Positions 25,900 to 34,722 of a stretch of 35,765 bases of DNA are shown one piece after another. The stretch lies in NCBI GenBank assembly GCA_028869185.1, contig JAGWTA010000025.1:1-35765 (forward strand), given 5' to 3'. A model generated the notes under the pieces. That model ran no database searches. It saw only the letters and a program-made list of their open reading frames with translations, and had not been told where the DNA came from. The stretch's first letter is position 1. Every line of letters begins with the position of its first letter. Origin of the DNA: Hyphomicrobiales bacterium (lineage in GTDB: Bacteria; Pseudomonadota; Alphaproteobacteria; Rhizobiales; Beijerinckiaceae). The translations under genes and the position numbers were made by a program.

Positions 25900-27507
25900 T
25901 CACGCGCCGTTCAGGATGAAGTCGGCGCAACGCTCGCCGATCATCATCGTCGGCGCCGTGGTGTTGCCGCCGGTGACGCGCGGCATGACGGACGCGTCGG
26001 AAACGCGCAGACCTTCGAGCCCATTGACCTTGAGCGTGCGCGCATCGACCACGGCGCTGTCGTCCGTGCCCATGCGACACGAGCCAACGGGATGATAATT
26101 GGTGTCTGCGCGCGAGCGGATAACGTCTTCCCAATCCGCATCGGTCTTGCAATGCGACGTGAAGAGATCGGCGATGATCCGCGGGCCGATTTGCCTTGAA
26201 TTGACGATGATGTTGTGAACCCTCTTTGCGCCTTCGATCATGCGGCTCATGTCGTCGTCGGTTGCGAGAAAATTCGGATCGATGAGCGGCATGTCTTTGT
26301 GATTTGCAGACCGCAGCTTGATCGAACCGCGCGAGCTCGGGCGCAGGTCGAGGATGTGGCACGACAGCCCATGGCGCCGCTCCAGCTTGCGCGCATGGTC
26401 GATGGCCAGACCGATGACGAATTCATATTGGATCTCGGGCCGCGGGCTGTCCGGCCGAAGCCGCATGAAGCCATTCATTTCAGCGAAATTCGACGTGAAC
26501 ATGCCGCGGCGCTCACTGCGATAGCGGCCCCAGTTGCGCCACATGCTCGCAATGCCGCCCGGCGAAATGCCGAGCAGGTTCTGTCGGTCGTCGATGTGGT
26601 AGCCAAGAATGAAGTCGGCATGGTCGTGCAGATCGTAGCCGACCATCGGCAGGTCGTGCACGATGTCGATTCCGAGCGGCTTGAGATCGCTGGCGCGGCC
26701 GACGCCCGAGAGCATCAGCAATTGCGGCGTATGGAACGCGCCCGCCGACAGGATGATCTCGCGGTTGGCGCGGATCACGCGGCGCTGGCCCTTGTGCTCG
26801 ACTTCCAGACCGACGGCGCGTTTGCCTTCGAAGATCACACGCACGGCCTGCGTTTCGAGCATCACATTCAGATTTTTGCGCGCGGTCATTACCGGCAGGA
26901 TGAAGGCGTGCGCGGCCGAGCAGCGCGCGCCGTTCTTCTGCATGACTGTCGCAACCGAGAATCCCTCCTGATGGGCGCCGTTCGGATCGGGGTTTTCCTT
27001 CAGTTGCGCGTCGGAAAGCGCTTCGGTCAAAATCTTGTGCCAAGGATTGTCCGAGCGCACGAGCTCGACATTCATCTCGCCGCCCTGGCCATGATATTCG
27101 TTGCGGAACTGCGTATTGTTTTCAGACTTTTTGAACCACGGCAAAACGTCTTGATATCCCCAGCCGGGGCAGCCGAGATCGCGCCATTCGTCATAGTCGC
27201 CGCGATGTCCGCGCATATAGACCAACGCGTTGATGGCGGTTGATCCGCCAAGGCCGCGACCGCGCGGCTGATAGCCGATACGATTTTTCAGCCCCTTTTG
27301 CGGCACTGTCTCGAAGGCGTAGTTGGTCTTGTTCTTCTTGGGCACGTTGGCGATCAGCAACAAGGGTATGTTGACCGTTGCGTTGTTGTTGTCGCCGCCA
27401 GCCTCGACCAGACACACGCTCGTGCGCCCGTCAGCGCTCAGCCTGTTGGCGACGGGGGCTCCGCCCGGCCCGCTGCCAACGACGATGTAATCAAAAGCTT
27501 CCGTCAT
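25900..27507 (-). CDS. GMC family FAD oxidoreductase (choline/alcohol dehydrogenase-like)
   Basis: The protein has 535 residues from ATG 27507, with a strong GGGGAG site. The FAD motif is DYIVVGSGPGGAPVANRLSA. GMC signatures are GRGLGGSTAINALVYMRGH and NREIILSAGAFHTPQLLMLS. The catalytic His lies in NYHPVGSCRMG. It oxidises an alcohol to an aldehyde with a quinone or other acceptor. The gene lies between the large 2-oxo-acid oxidoreductase and the 2-hydroxy-acid dehydrogenase. A second GMC gene lies about 5 kb away, and the two are only family-level similar by eye. Confidence 0.92.
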   Translation of the reverse strand: MTEAFDYIVVGSGPGGAPVANRLSADGRTSVCLVEAGGDNNNATVNIPLLLIANVPKKNKTNYAFETVPQKGLKNRIGYQPRGRGLGGSTAINALVYMRGHRGDYDEWRDLGCPGWGYQDVLPWFKKSENNTQFRNEYHGQGGEMNVELVRSDNPWHKILTEALSDAQLKENPDPNGAHQEGFSVATVMQKNGARCSAAHAFILPVMTARKNLNVMLETQAVRVIFEGKRAVGLEVEHKGQRRVIRANREIILSAGAFHTPQLLMLSGVGRASDLKPLGIDIVHDLPMVGYDLHDHADFILGYHIDDRQNLLGISPGGIASMWRNWGRYRSERRGMFTSNFAEMNGFMRLRPDSPRPEIQYEFVIGLAIDHARKLERRHGLSCHILDLRPSSRGSIKLRSANHKDMPLIDPNFLATDDDMSRMIEGAKRVHNIIVNSRQIGPRIIADLFTSHCKTDADWEDVIRSRADTNYHPVGSCRMGTDDSAVVDARTLKVNGLEGLRVSDASVMPRVTGGNTTAPTMMIGERCADFILNGA

Positions 27508-27562
27508 CTTTCTCTCCCCTTTTGCTGGCGCTCTCGGCGGCGCCTTGTCGGCCCGGTTTCGA

Positions 27563-30500
27563 TTATTCGGCCGCCTGACGCGGAATGGCCGGCGCAGCAA
27601 GCGCCGTCCTGAGTTCGGCAAGGCGCGCCCGGTATTTCTCGACATTGGCTTCCTTCACATGGCCGTAACCCTTGACCATTTCAGGGAGCTGCGCGAGCGC
27701 GAGCGCTGTCTCGGCTTTTTCGCCCGAGGCATGAGCGATCGCTTCTTCGACGATCGCCTGATATTCCCCAATCAGGTCGCGCTCCATCTGCCGTTCCGCA
27801 GAGCGGCCAAACGGATCGAGCCATGTGCCGCGCAGTTTCCGCAGTCGCGCAAGAACGCCAAAGGCGGTCATGACGCCTTTGCCATATTCCTTTTTCACGA
27901 GATGTCCGGTGCGCGGATCGCGCGACGACCACATCGGCGGCGCAAGATTGAACCGGATGTCCGATGCCGGGCCGAACGCCTCAGCCAGACGCTGTTTGAA
28001 GACCGGCGACGAATAGAGCCGGGCGACCTCGTATTCGTCCTTGTAGGTCATCAGTTTCGCAAGATTGGTGGCGACTGCGCGCGTGAAGGCGCCATCGCCC
28101 GCTTTCGCGCGCGTCTTGTCGACGAATTGCTTGTAGCGTTTCGCCCAGCCGCGCGATCCCCAGGCGGTCAGACGCGGCATTCGGTCGGCGACAATTGCAT
28201 CGAGATCTGCGGGCGCCGCCGCGCGATCAGCGCGCAACATCGACAGCACCTTGTCGGGTTCATGAGCCAGAACCCGCCCAATCAGAAATGCGCGCTTGTT
28301 GAGTTCGACCGCCGCGCCATTCAGGACGATCGCGTCGACGATGGAAGCGACCGAAACCGGCAGCAGGCCCTTCTGCGCTGCAAAGCCGACCAGCATCAGA
28401 TTGACCGCGATCGTATCGCCGCAAAGCTGTTCGGCCACGCGCGTCGCGTCGACGAAAAACGCCTGCTCGGGGCCGGCGGCCTGCGTCAGCCTGGCGCGCG
28501 CAGCGCCTGGAATCGGACGTCCCGCGTCGGTGCGGTCCATCTGGAAAAACGCGGTGGGGGCGACGTCGGCGTTGCCCACCAGCATCGTATGGCCATTGCG
28601 GATCGTTCCTGCAGCCTCGGGCTGGATGGCGGCGAGCAGGTCGAACGCCAGCATGAGGTCGGCCTCGCCCGCGCCTACGCGCTGCGCGCCGAGCGCCTCG
28701 GGTTGATCGGCGATCTTCAGATGCGAGAACACCGCGCCATTCTTCTGTGCAAGACCGGTCATGTCGTAAGCCGACACGGCAAGCCCCTCGCTGTGCGCCG
28801 CGCGGGCCAGAATGGCGGCGACGGTGATGACGCCCGTGCCGCCGATGCCGGCGACCATCGTCGACAGGGCGCCGACGCGTCTGGTCGGCGCCGGCAAGGC
28901 GCTCTCCATCGCGCCAAGGTCGGGCAAAGGCGCAGCGACTGGTTCGGCGTTCAGCACGGTGACGAAGGACGGACAGAAACCCTCGGCGCAGGAATAATCC
29001 TTGTTGCACGAACTCTGATTGATCCGGCGCTTGGTGCCGAGCGGCGTGTCTTTCGGCTCGATGGAAACGCAGGTCGAGATTGTCGAGCAATCGCCGCAGC
29101 CTTCGCAGACCTCGTCGAAAATGAACATGCGCTTGGCGGGGTCGGGGTAACTGCCTTTCTTGCGTCGGCGGCGCTTTTCGGCCGCGCAGGTCTGGTCGTA
29201 GATGATGGCCGTCACGCCCGGAATCGCGCGGAATTCTTCCTGTATCGCCGTCAGTTCCGTGCGCGGGCGCACCGAGACGCCGGCGGGCACGGACAATCCC
29301 TCGAACCGCTCGGGAATTTCGCTCACGATGATGGTGCGCCCGACGCCTTCGGCGACGACGCGAGCGGCGATTCCCTCGGCGGAGATCGGCCCGTCATGCG
29401 GCTGCCCGCCGGTCATCGCGACAGCATCGTTGTAGAGCACTTTGAACGTGATGTTCGCGCCCGAAGCGACGGCGGCGCGGATCGCCAGAATTCCAGAATG
29501 CATGAACGTGCCATCGCCGAGATTCTGGAACACATGGTCGCGCGCCGCATAGCGATGCATGCCGATCCAGTTCGCGCCTTCGCCGCCCATTTGCGTCGGC
29601 GGCAACGTGTCGCGCGTCGTGCGCAGCACGGCCATGCCGTGACAACCGATGCCGGCGAATCCGATCGAACCGGAGGGCAGCTGCGTCGAACGCGAGTGCG
29701 GACAGCCCGAACAGAAATAGGGCATCCGCACGAGGCTCATCGGCGGCGTCTGGCCGGGCTTGGGCGCGACGGCCGGAACGGGATCGTTGCGAGTCGGGAG
29801 AAGCGATGCGTCGATGCCGGTCGCGCGCATAACCAGCGTAATTGCGCGCGCGACATCGGCGGGGGCGAGTTGTTCGTCAGAGGGTAGAAGCTTTTCGCCA
29901 TTCGCCAGCATCTTGCCGTAAATGTGCGGGCGCCGTTCGTCATTGTAGAACAACTCCCGCGCTTGTGCTTCCACGAAAGCACGCTTCTCCTCGATGAAGA
30001 ACAGGGCTTCGGCCGCAGCCGAAAATTCGCGCAAACCCTCAGGCTCGAGCGGCCAGATGCAGCCGAGCTTGTAGACGCCGATCCCCAGCTTTTCCGCAAG
30101 CTCCTGCGTCACGCCCAGAATGCCGAGCGCATGAATTGCGTCATGATACGCCTTGCCGGCTGCGACGAGACCCAGGCGCGGCGCCTTCGCGCCGAACGCC
30201 GGTCGGTCGATGCGGTTGGCGCGCACGAAACGCTGCACCAGGGGAAGCCGGTAGCGCGTGACGACATTTTCCAGATTTTGCGGATTGAAAACCATCGGCC
30301 TGATGTTGAGGCCGTCGGGCGGCAGATCGTCCGCGCCCAGTTCAGGCGACACGACCGCAAGATCGGCAAAGTCGAGATCGACCGTCGCCGTCTGCTCCAC
30401 GGTTTCATTGACGCATTTGAAGCCGACCCACGAACCTGTGAAGCGCGACATCGCCCAGCCGAGCAATCCGAAGCGCACGAAATCCTGAACGTCGGCGGGA

Positions 30501-31018
30501 TAGAGCGAAGGGATCGACAGGGCGGCCAGCGTCTGCTCCGACTGATGCGCTGTCGTCGATGACTTGCCGGGGTGGTCGTCGCCATACACGACAAGCACGC
30601 CGCCATTCTTGTGCGCGCCGGCGAAATTGCCGTGGCGCAATGCGTCGGCCGCACGTTCGACGCCCGGCCCCTTGCCGTACCACATGCCGAAAACGCCATC
30701 GACCTTGGCGGCGCCCAGCGCGTCGATCTGCTGTGTGCCCCAGATCGCGGTCGCGGCCAGTTCCTCGTTCAATCCCGGCGCGAATGTCACGTTGCTGGCG
30801 TCGAGCGCGCGCTTTGTGCGCGCGAAGAGGGAATCGAGCCCGCCGAGCGGCGAGCCACGATAACCCGATACGTAGCCGGCGGTGTTCAGGCCCGCCGCGC
30901 GATCGCGTGCGCTCTGCAGCATCGGCAGGCGCACGAGCGCCTGCGCGCCGGTCATCAGCACATGGCCGGCGTCCCGGCGCAGCCATTCGGTCAGCGGGGA
31001 ATGTGATTGATCGTTCAC
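27563..31018 (-). CDS. Indolepyruvate ferredoxin oxidoreductase family protein, fused single-chain form
   Basis: The protein has 1151 residues using GTG 31018, with GGAGG 6 nt upstream. The order is: thiamine-pyrophosphate pyrimidine-like region (residues ~1-400), TPP-binding region with FCSGCPHSRST and later LGDGTFMHSG, an iron-sulfur segment near residue 635 (EVCEGCGDCST and later Cys pairs), then the gamma-type domain beginning at GIGGTGVITVAAILAR, and a long C-terminal domain. These fused enzymes convert aryl- or branched 2-oxo acids plus CoA to acyl-CoA and CO2, reducing ferredoxin in the cytosol. The 2-hydroxy-acid dehydrogenase in the same gene set could produce the substrate. Confidence 0.93.
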   Translation of the reverse strand: MNDQSHSPLTEWLRRDAGHVLMTGAQALVRLPMLQSARDRAAGLNTAGYVSGYRGSPLGGLDSLFARTKRALDASNVTFAPGLNEELAATAIWGTQQIDALGAAKVDGVFGMWYGKGPGVERAADALRHGNFAGAHKNGGVLVVYGDDHPGKSSTTAHQSEQTLAALSIPSLYPADVQDFVRFGLLGWAMSRFTGSWVGFKCVNETVEQTATVDLDFADLAVVSPELGADDLPPDGLNIRPMVFNPQNLENVVTRYRLPLVQRFVRANRIDRPAFGAKAPRLGLVAAGKAYHDAIHALGILGVTQELAEKLGIGVYKLGCIWPLEPEGLREFSAAAEALFFIEEKRAFVEAQARELFYNDERRPHIYGKMLANGEKLLPSDEQLAPADVARAITLVMRATGIDASLLPTRNDPVPAVAPKPGQTPPMSLVRMPYFCSGCPHSRSTQLPSGSIGFAGIGCHGMAVLRTTRDTLPPTQMGGEGANWIGMHRYAARDHVFQNLGDGTFMHSGILAIRAAVASGANITFKVLYNDAVAMTGGQPHDGPISAEGIAARVVAEGVGRTIIVSEIPERFEGLSVPAGVSVRPRTELTAIQEEFRAIPGVTAIIYDQTCAAEKRRRRKKGSYPDPAKRMFIFDEVCEGCGDCSTISTCVSIEPKDTPLGTKRRINQSSCNKDYSCAEGFCPSFVTVLNAEPVAAPLPDLGAMESALPAPTRRVGALSTMVAGIGGTGVITVAAILARAAHSEGLAVSAYDMTGLAQKNGAVFSHLKIADQPEALGAQRVGAGEADLMLAFDLLAAIQPEAAGTIRNGHTMLVGNADVAPTAFFQMDRTDAGRPIPGAARARLTQAAGPEQAFFVDATRVAEQLCGDTIAVNLMLVGFAAQKGLLPVSVASIVDAIVLNGAAVELNKRAFLIGRVLAHEPDKVLSMLRADRAAAPADLDAIVADRMPRLTAWGSRGWAKRYKQFVDKTRAKAGDGAFTRAVATNLAKLMTYKDEYEVARLYSSPVFKQRLAEAFGPASDIRFNLAPPMWSSRDPRTGHLVKKEYGKGVMTAFGVLARLRKLRGTWLDPFGRSAERQMERDLIGEYQAIVEEAIAHASGEKAETALALAQLPEMVKGYGHVKEANVEKYRARLAELRTALAAPAIPRQAAE

Positions 31019-31089
31019 GGGCGTCCTCCGGCGTCCATCATGCGACCGCTCGGAATGCCCGAAGAAGGGTTAGTTCATGTCAAAAGGGG

Positions 31090-32118
31090 TCATTTTCGGC
31101 CAAGGTAGCGGTCCGAGCGCTTGGCGTGGCGAAACGCCCCCGGCGAAAGGCCGAAATTGCGTCGGAAAAAACGCCGGAAATTGGCGACATCGCTGAACCC
31201 GGTTGCCTCGGCGATGTCTTCGGCGGTCATGCGCGTTTGCGTCAGGAATTTGCGGGCGAGGTCGCCTTGCACCTGGTGCTTGAGGTCGCGAAAATTCGCG
31301 CCGTCGAGAGCGAGCTGCCGTCTCAGGCTGCGTTCGCTAACATTCAGTTCGCGCGCCACCACAGCCGCCGTTATGGGCTTTTGCGCGTTCGCGATCAGAA
31401 TGGCGCGCGTGCGGCCGACAATCCCGAACATGGCCGGCGTTTCCGCCATGGCCTGGTCGCAAAGCTTCAGCGCGATGGCCGCGCCGATCGGGTTCCTGTA
31501 GCGCAGCGGCGCTGACATCACCGCGTTGGCGAACACCATCGCGTCCTGGCTCGCGCCGGCGACGATGCGAAATCCCGACGATTCCAGCGCCTTTCTGGTC
31601 ATGTCGTCCGCCAGTCCGGAAAGGTGTATCGCGCTGATCGCGTCCGTGCGCCCAAGTCCGTCCTCGATCAGCGCGGAGACCAGTCCGAAATTGAAATCGA
31701 GCAGCCGGGGATAGCCGGCGTCGGCCGGGTTGATCGCGTGGATGGGCGAAAAGATCAGCCGGCTTTCCTGCTCGCCAATCTCGACGCCAAGACCGATCAT
31801 GGGGGAGCTGAGCGCCCGGTATTTCAGCACGAAATCGAGCGCCGTGCGCAAATCGGGCTGGCTCATCAAGGCCAGCCCGAAAACGCCAAGATGAGCCATC
31901 CGCATTTTTCGGCCGGCGCGATAAGCGGCGAAACGATCGCGGGCATTTTCAGCCAAAATGCTGAAAATATTCAGAATTTCATCCATTCTGAAGGTTCTGC
32001 CGGCGTCCCTCAGATCGGAACTGGAAATCCCCAGGGGCGCAAGCAGACGGTCGACCTCGGACGGTTCGAGCGCCGCCTCGTCAATCAGCTCCAGCACCTT
32101 TGCGGCGGTGTAAGACAT
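31090..32118 (-). CDS. AraC family transcriptional regulator
   Basis: The protein has 342 residues from ATG 32118; an in-frame start at 32205 adds an atypical N-terminus. Residues ~1-200 form the arabinose-binding/dimerisation-type domain found in OruR/ArgR-like AraC proteins. The C-terminal DNA-binding domain has two helix-turn-helix units: VVARELNVSERSLRRQLALD and AEDIAEATGFSDVANFRRFF, ending FGLSPGAFR. It lies 71 nt before the oxidoreductase gene in the same direction, so it may activate that unit in response to the substrate. Autogenous control cannot be judged from the sequence. Confidence 0.92.
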   Translation of the reverse strand: MSYTAAKVLELIDEAALEPSEVDRLLAPLGISSSDLRDAGRTFRMDEILNIFSILAENARDRFAAYRAGRKMRMAHLGVFGLALMSQPDLRTALDFVLKYRALSSPMIGLGVEIGEQESRLIFSPIHAINPADAGYPRLLDFNFGLVSALIEDGLGRTDAISAIHLSGLADDMTRKALESSGFRIVAGASQDAMVFANAVMSAPLRYRNPIGAAIALKLCDQAMAETPAMFGIVGRTRAILIANAQKPITAAVVARELNVSERSLRRQLALDGANFRDLKHQVQGDLARKFLTQTRMTAEDIAEATGFSDVANFRRFFRRNFGLSPGAFRHAKRSDRYLGRK

Positions 32119-32246
32119 CAAAAGCACGCAGAGAAAATGACGCTGCAAGTGAACGGTCGTCCGGCGGAACTGACGGACGCGGCGCGAATTTTGGCCCAAC
32201 GGCATAGCCAGAGCAACGGGCGCGCGTCACGGCGTGGTCCCGAGGT

Positions 32247-33854
32247 TCAGGAACGGTCCTCGCGCACGAGCGCGGCGCCTTTTTCGCCGATCATCAGCGC
32301 CGCCGCATTGGTGTTGGCGGATGTGATCGTCGGCATCACTGAGGCGTCGATCACGCGCAACGCGTCGATGCCGCGCACGCGCAGACGCGGGTCGACCACC
32401 GCGCGGACGTCGCTCCCCATCCTGCAGGTTCCAACGAGATGATAGACGGTGGACGACATGCGCCGGCAGGCGTCGAGAATTTCGGCGTCGGTCTGCACGC
32501 CGGCGCCGGGGGCGATCTCGCGCTTCCACAATGGCGCAAATTCCGGCTGTGCATAAATCTCGCGTACGATCTTCATGCCCTCGACCATCACGGCGCTGTC
32601 GTGCGGATCGGAAAGATAGTTCGGCTGAATTTCGGGGTCCGCCATCGGGTCGGCGTTGCGGATGCGCACGGTTCCCCGGCTGCGCGGATGGCATTGCCAG
32701 AAGGACGTGGTGAATCCCGAATAACGATGCAGCGGCGCGCCCGGCTTGTCGACCGAAAGCGGCATCACGAACAATTGCAGATCGGGCCGACCGTTTTGCG
32801 CAAAGCGCGTACAGGTCGCGCCGCCCACTTGTCCCGCGCCCACGGTGAGCGGGCCGGAAGCGGAAAAAAGCCATTGCGCGCCCATGCGGGCGAGTTCGAG
32901 GGGATTGCGCACCTTGTCATTGAGCGAGGCCCGCTCGTTCAATTCCACGATCGTGCGCATTTGCAGGTGATCTTGCAGGTTTTCGCCGACGCCGGGCAGG
33001 TCGTGAATTGGCCGAACGCCGCATTGCTTCAACCGATCCGGATCGCCAACGCCTGACAGCTGGAGCAGTTGCGGACTCTGCACAGCGCCGGCGCAAAGAA
33101 TTGTTTCGCGCCGGGCATAAGCCATGCGCGCAACGCCCTCGCGCACGAAGGCCACGCCGCGCGCCCGACCATTCACGATGTCGATGCGCGTGGCCTGCGC
33201 GCGCGTCAGGAGCGCGAGGTTGGAGCGCGCCAGCGCAGGATGCAGAAAGGCTGTCGCGGCGCTCTCGCGCCATCGCCCGCGCAACGTGAGTTGATAAGCG
33301 CCAACGCCATAGCTTGTCGCGCCGTTGAAATCGGCATTGCGCGGCAGCCCTGTCGCGACAGCGGCGTCGAGCCACGCCGCGCACAAACGATCGTGATTGC
33401 GCAAAGGCGAGACCGCCAGCGGCCCCTGCGCGCCACGATATTGCGAGGCCGGGCCCTCGAACCGCTCAAGCCGCCGAAAATAGGGAAGCGTTTCGCGATA
33501 GCTCCACCCCTCAGCGCCAGCGGCCGCCCAGTCGTCGAAGTCCTCGGCCTGCCCGCGGATGAAGATGAGACCGTTGATGGAACTCGATCCGCCGACAACG
33601 CGGCCGCGCGGGCTGTCGATGCGCCGCCCTGCGACGCCGGGGCCCGGCTCGCTTTTGAACTGGCGCGCCACGCGCTCGTTGTAGATCGATTTGTAATAGC
33701 CGACCGGCAACCGCAGCCAGAAACCCTTGTCCAGGTCGCCGGCCTCAAGCAGGAGCACCCGCACATCGGGATCTTCCGACAGGCGGCTCGCAACGATGCA
33801 TCCGGCAGAGCCGGCGCCGACAATCACATAATCGTATTCCTCGCGGGCGCTCAT
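32247..33854 (-). CDS. GMC family FAD oxidoreductase (second copy type)
   Basis: The protein has 535 residues from ATG 33854, with GGAAGGG upstream. The FAD motif is DYVIVGAGSAGCIVASRLSE. GMC blocks are GRVVGGSSSINGLIFIRGQ and ETILCAGAVQSPQLLQLSGV, and the catalytic His lies in VYHLVGTCRMGSD. It is a choline/alcohol dehydrogenase-type flavoenzyme. It is divergent from a GntR regulator, and a 9-7-9 palindrome lies in the shared 125-bp region, which makes GntR control likely. The substrate is unknown. Confidence 0.92.
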   Translation of the reverse strand: MSAREEYDYVIVGAGSAGCIVASRLSEDPDVRVLLLEAGDLDKGFWLRLPVGYYKSIYNERVARQFKSEPGPGVAGRRIDSPRGRVVGGSSSINGLIFIRGQAEDFDDWAAAGAEGWSYRETLPYFRRLERFEGPASQYRGAQGPLAVSPLRNHDRLCAAWLDAAVATGLPRNADFNGATSYGVGAYQLTLRGRWRESAATAFLHPALARSNLALLTRAQATRIDIVNGRARGVAFVREGVARMAYARRETILCAGAVQSPQLLQLSGVGDPDRLKQCGVRPIHDLPGVGENLQDHLQMRTIVELNERASLNDKVRNPLELARMGAQWLFSASGPLTVGAGQVGGATCTRFAQNGRPDLQLFVMPLSVDKPGAPLHRYSGFTTSFWQCHPRSRGTVRIRNADPMADPEIQPNYLSDPHDSAVMVEGMKIVREIYAQPEFAPLWKREIAPGAGVQTDAEILDACRRMSSTVYHLVGTCRMGSDVRAVVDPRLRVRGIDALRVIDASVMPTITSANTNAAALMIGEKGAALVREDRS

Positions 33855-33888
33855 GACCCTTCCCGAGCAAACAATCTAAAGTTAGGCT

Positions 33889-33924
33889 TATAATATAATA
33901 TCGAGCGGTCGCAACCCGCTCGAT
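33889..33924. promoter_or_regulatory. Shared GMC/GntR promoter with 9-7-9 palindrome
   Basis: ATCGAGCGG (33900-33908) and CCGCTCGAT (33916-33924) are perfect inverted 9-bp arms around a 7-nt spacer. An AT-rich stretch with two overlapping TATAAT hexamers (33889-33899) lies directly before it, suitable as a -10. A dimeric regulator bound here could block plus-strand transcription and influence the divergent GMC gene. Confidence 0.65.
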
Positions 33925-33979
33925 GGACAGTCGCCTTTCGGGCGCGCCATTGTTGGCCATCCGAATCGAGGGTTCGCTT

Positions 33980-34714
33980 TTGACAACCGGCAAAACGGCG
34001 CTCGGCCGAACGCGCACGGCGCTTTACCTGCAACTGGCGGAAACGATGCGCCAGCGCATGCGCAAGGGCGTTTGGCGGGAGGGGGACTTTCTGCCCTCGT
34101 TCGAGCAACTTGCGTTGGAATTCGGCGTTGCGCGCATCACGGTCCGGCAAGCGGTCAAGCTGCTCGAAGAGGAGCGTCTGCTCGCGCCGCGCCGCGGGCT
34201 CGGCACAATGGTTCTTCCACCGCCGAAGCCGGTGCGGCCGTTGCTTCTGCACAGCCGGTTTGCCGATCTCGTGGATATGTATCGCGGCGACCGGCCGCTC
34301 GTCGAAGACCTCGAGGAAGGGGAGGGCGATCCCCCCGGCCCGCTCGATGATGGCCACGCCGCGCAAGGATACCACCGCATCCGCCGCGTCCACTCCCGCG
34401 AAGGCCAGCGCTATTGCCTCATCAGCTTGAACATCGCCAGGGATGTTTTCGATCGCCATCGCGAGCGCTTCCGCAACGAGCTTGTTCTGCCGGTGCTTGC
34501 CGACGATCCCAAGACCGATATCGCGCGCGTTCGGCAAACCATGGTCATCTCCAAATGCGACCTGGAAACGGCGGAACAGATCGGCATACCGATCGGCGAT
34601 CCCGTAGCCGAAGTGCGGCGCTTCATCTACGATTCCAGCGGACGCGTCATCTATTGGGCCGACGTAACCTATCGCGGCGATTTCATCCGGCTCGACATGG
34701 AATTGGCGACGTGA
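33980..34714 (+). CDS. GntR family regulator with UTRA effector domain
   Basis: The protein has 244 residues if started at TTG 33980, which has GAGGG with 7 nt spacing. An ATG at 33923 lies inside the palindrome and has no ribosome site. The winged helix-turn-helix covers about residues 10-75, with EGDFLPSFEQLALEFGVARI and TVRQAVKLLEEERLLAPRRG. The UTRA ligand domain follows, ending AEVRRFIYDSSGRVIYWADV then TYRGDFIRLDME. HutC-like GntR proteins usually repress adjacent catabolic genes until a small acid or sugar binds. It ends 8 bp from the convergent enolase-superfamily gene. Confidence 0.88.
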   Translation: MTTGKTALGRTRTALYLQLAETMRQRMRKGVWREGDFLPSFEQLALEFGVARITVRQAVKLLEEERLLAPRRGLGTMVLPPPKPVRPLLLHSRFADLVDMYRGDRPLVEDLEEGEGDPPGPLDDGHAAQGYHRIRRVHSREGQRYCLISLNIARDVFDRHRERFRNELVLPVLADDPKTDIARVRQTMVISKCDLETAEQIGIPIGDPVAEVRRFIYDSSGRVIYWADVTYRGDFIRLDMELAT

Positions 34715-34722
34715 AGGCGCAA

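Noticed and set aside
27545-29887. Plus-strand open frame of 780 codons opposite the ferredoxin oxidoreductase
   Set aside because: It is a shadow of a conserved 1151-residue gene; composition is typical of antisense frames and no domain is seen.
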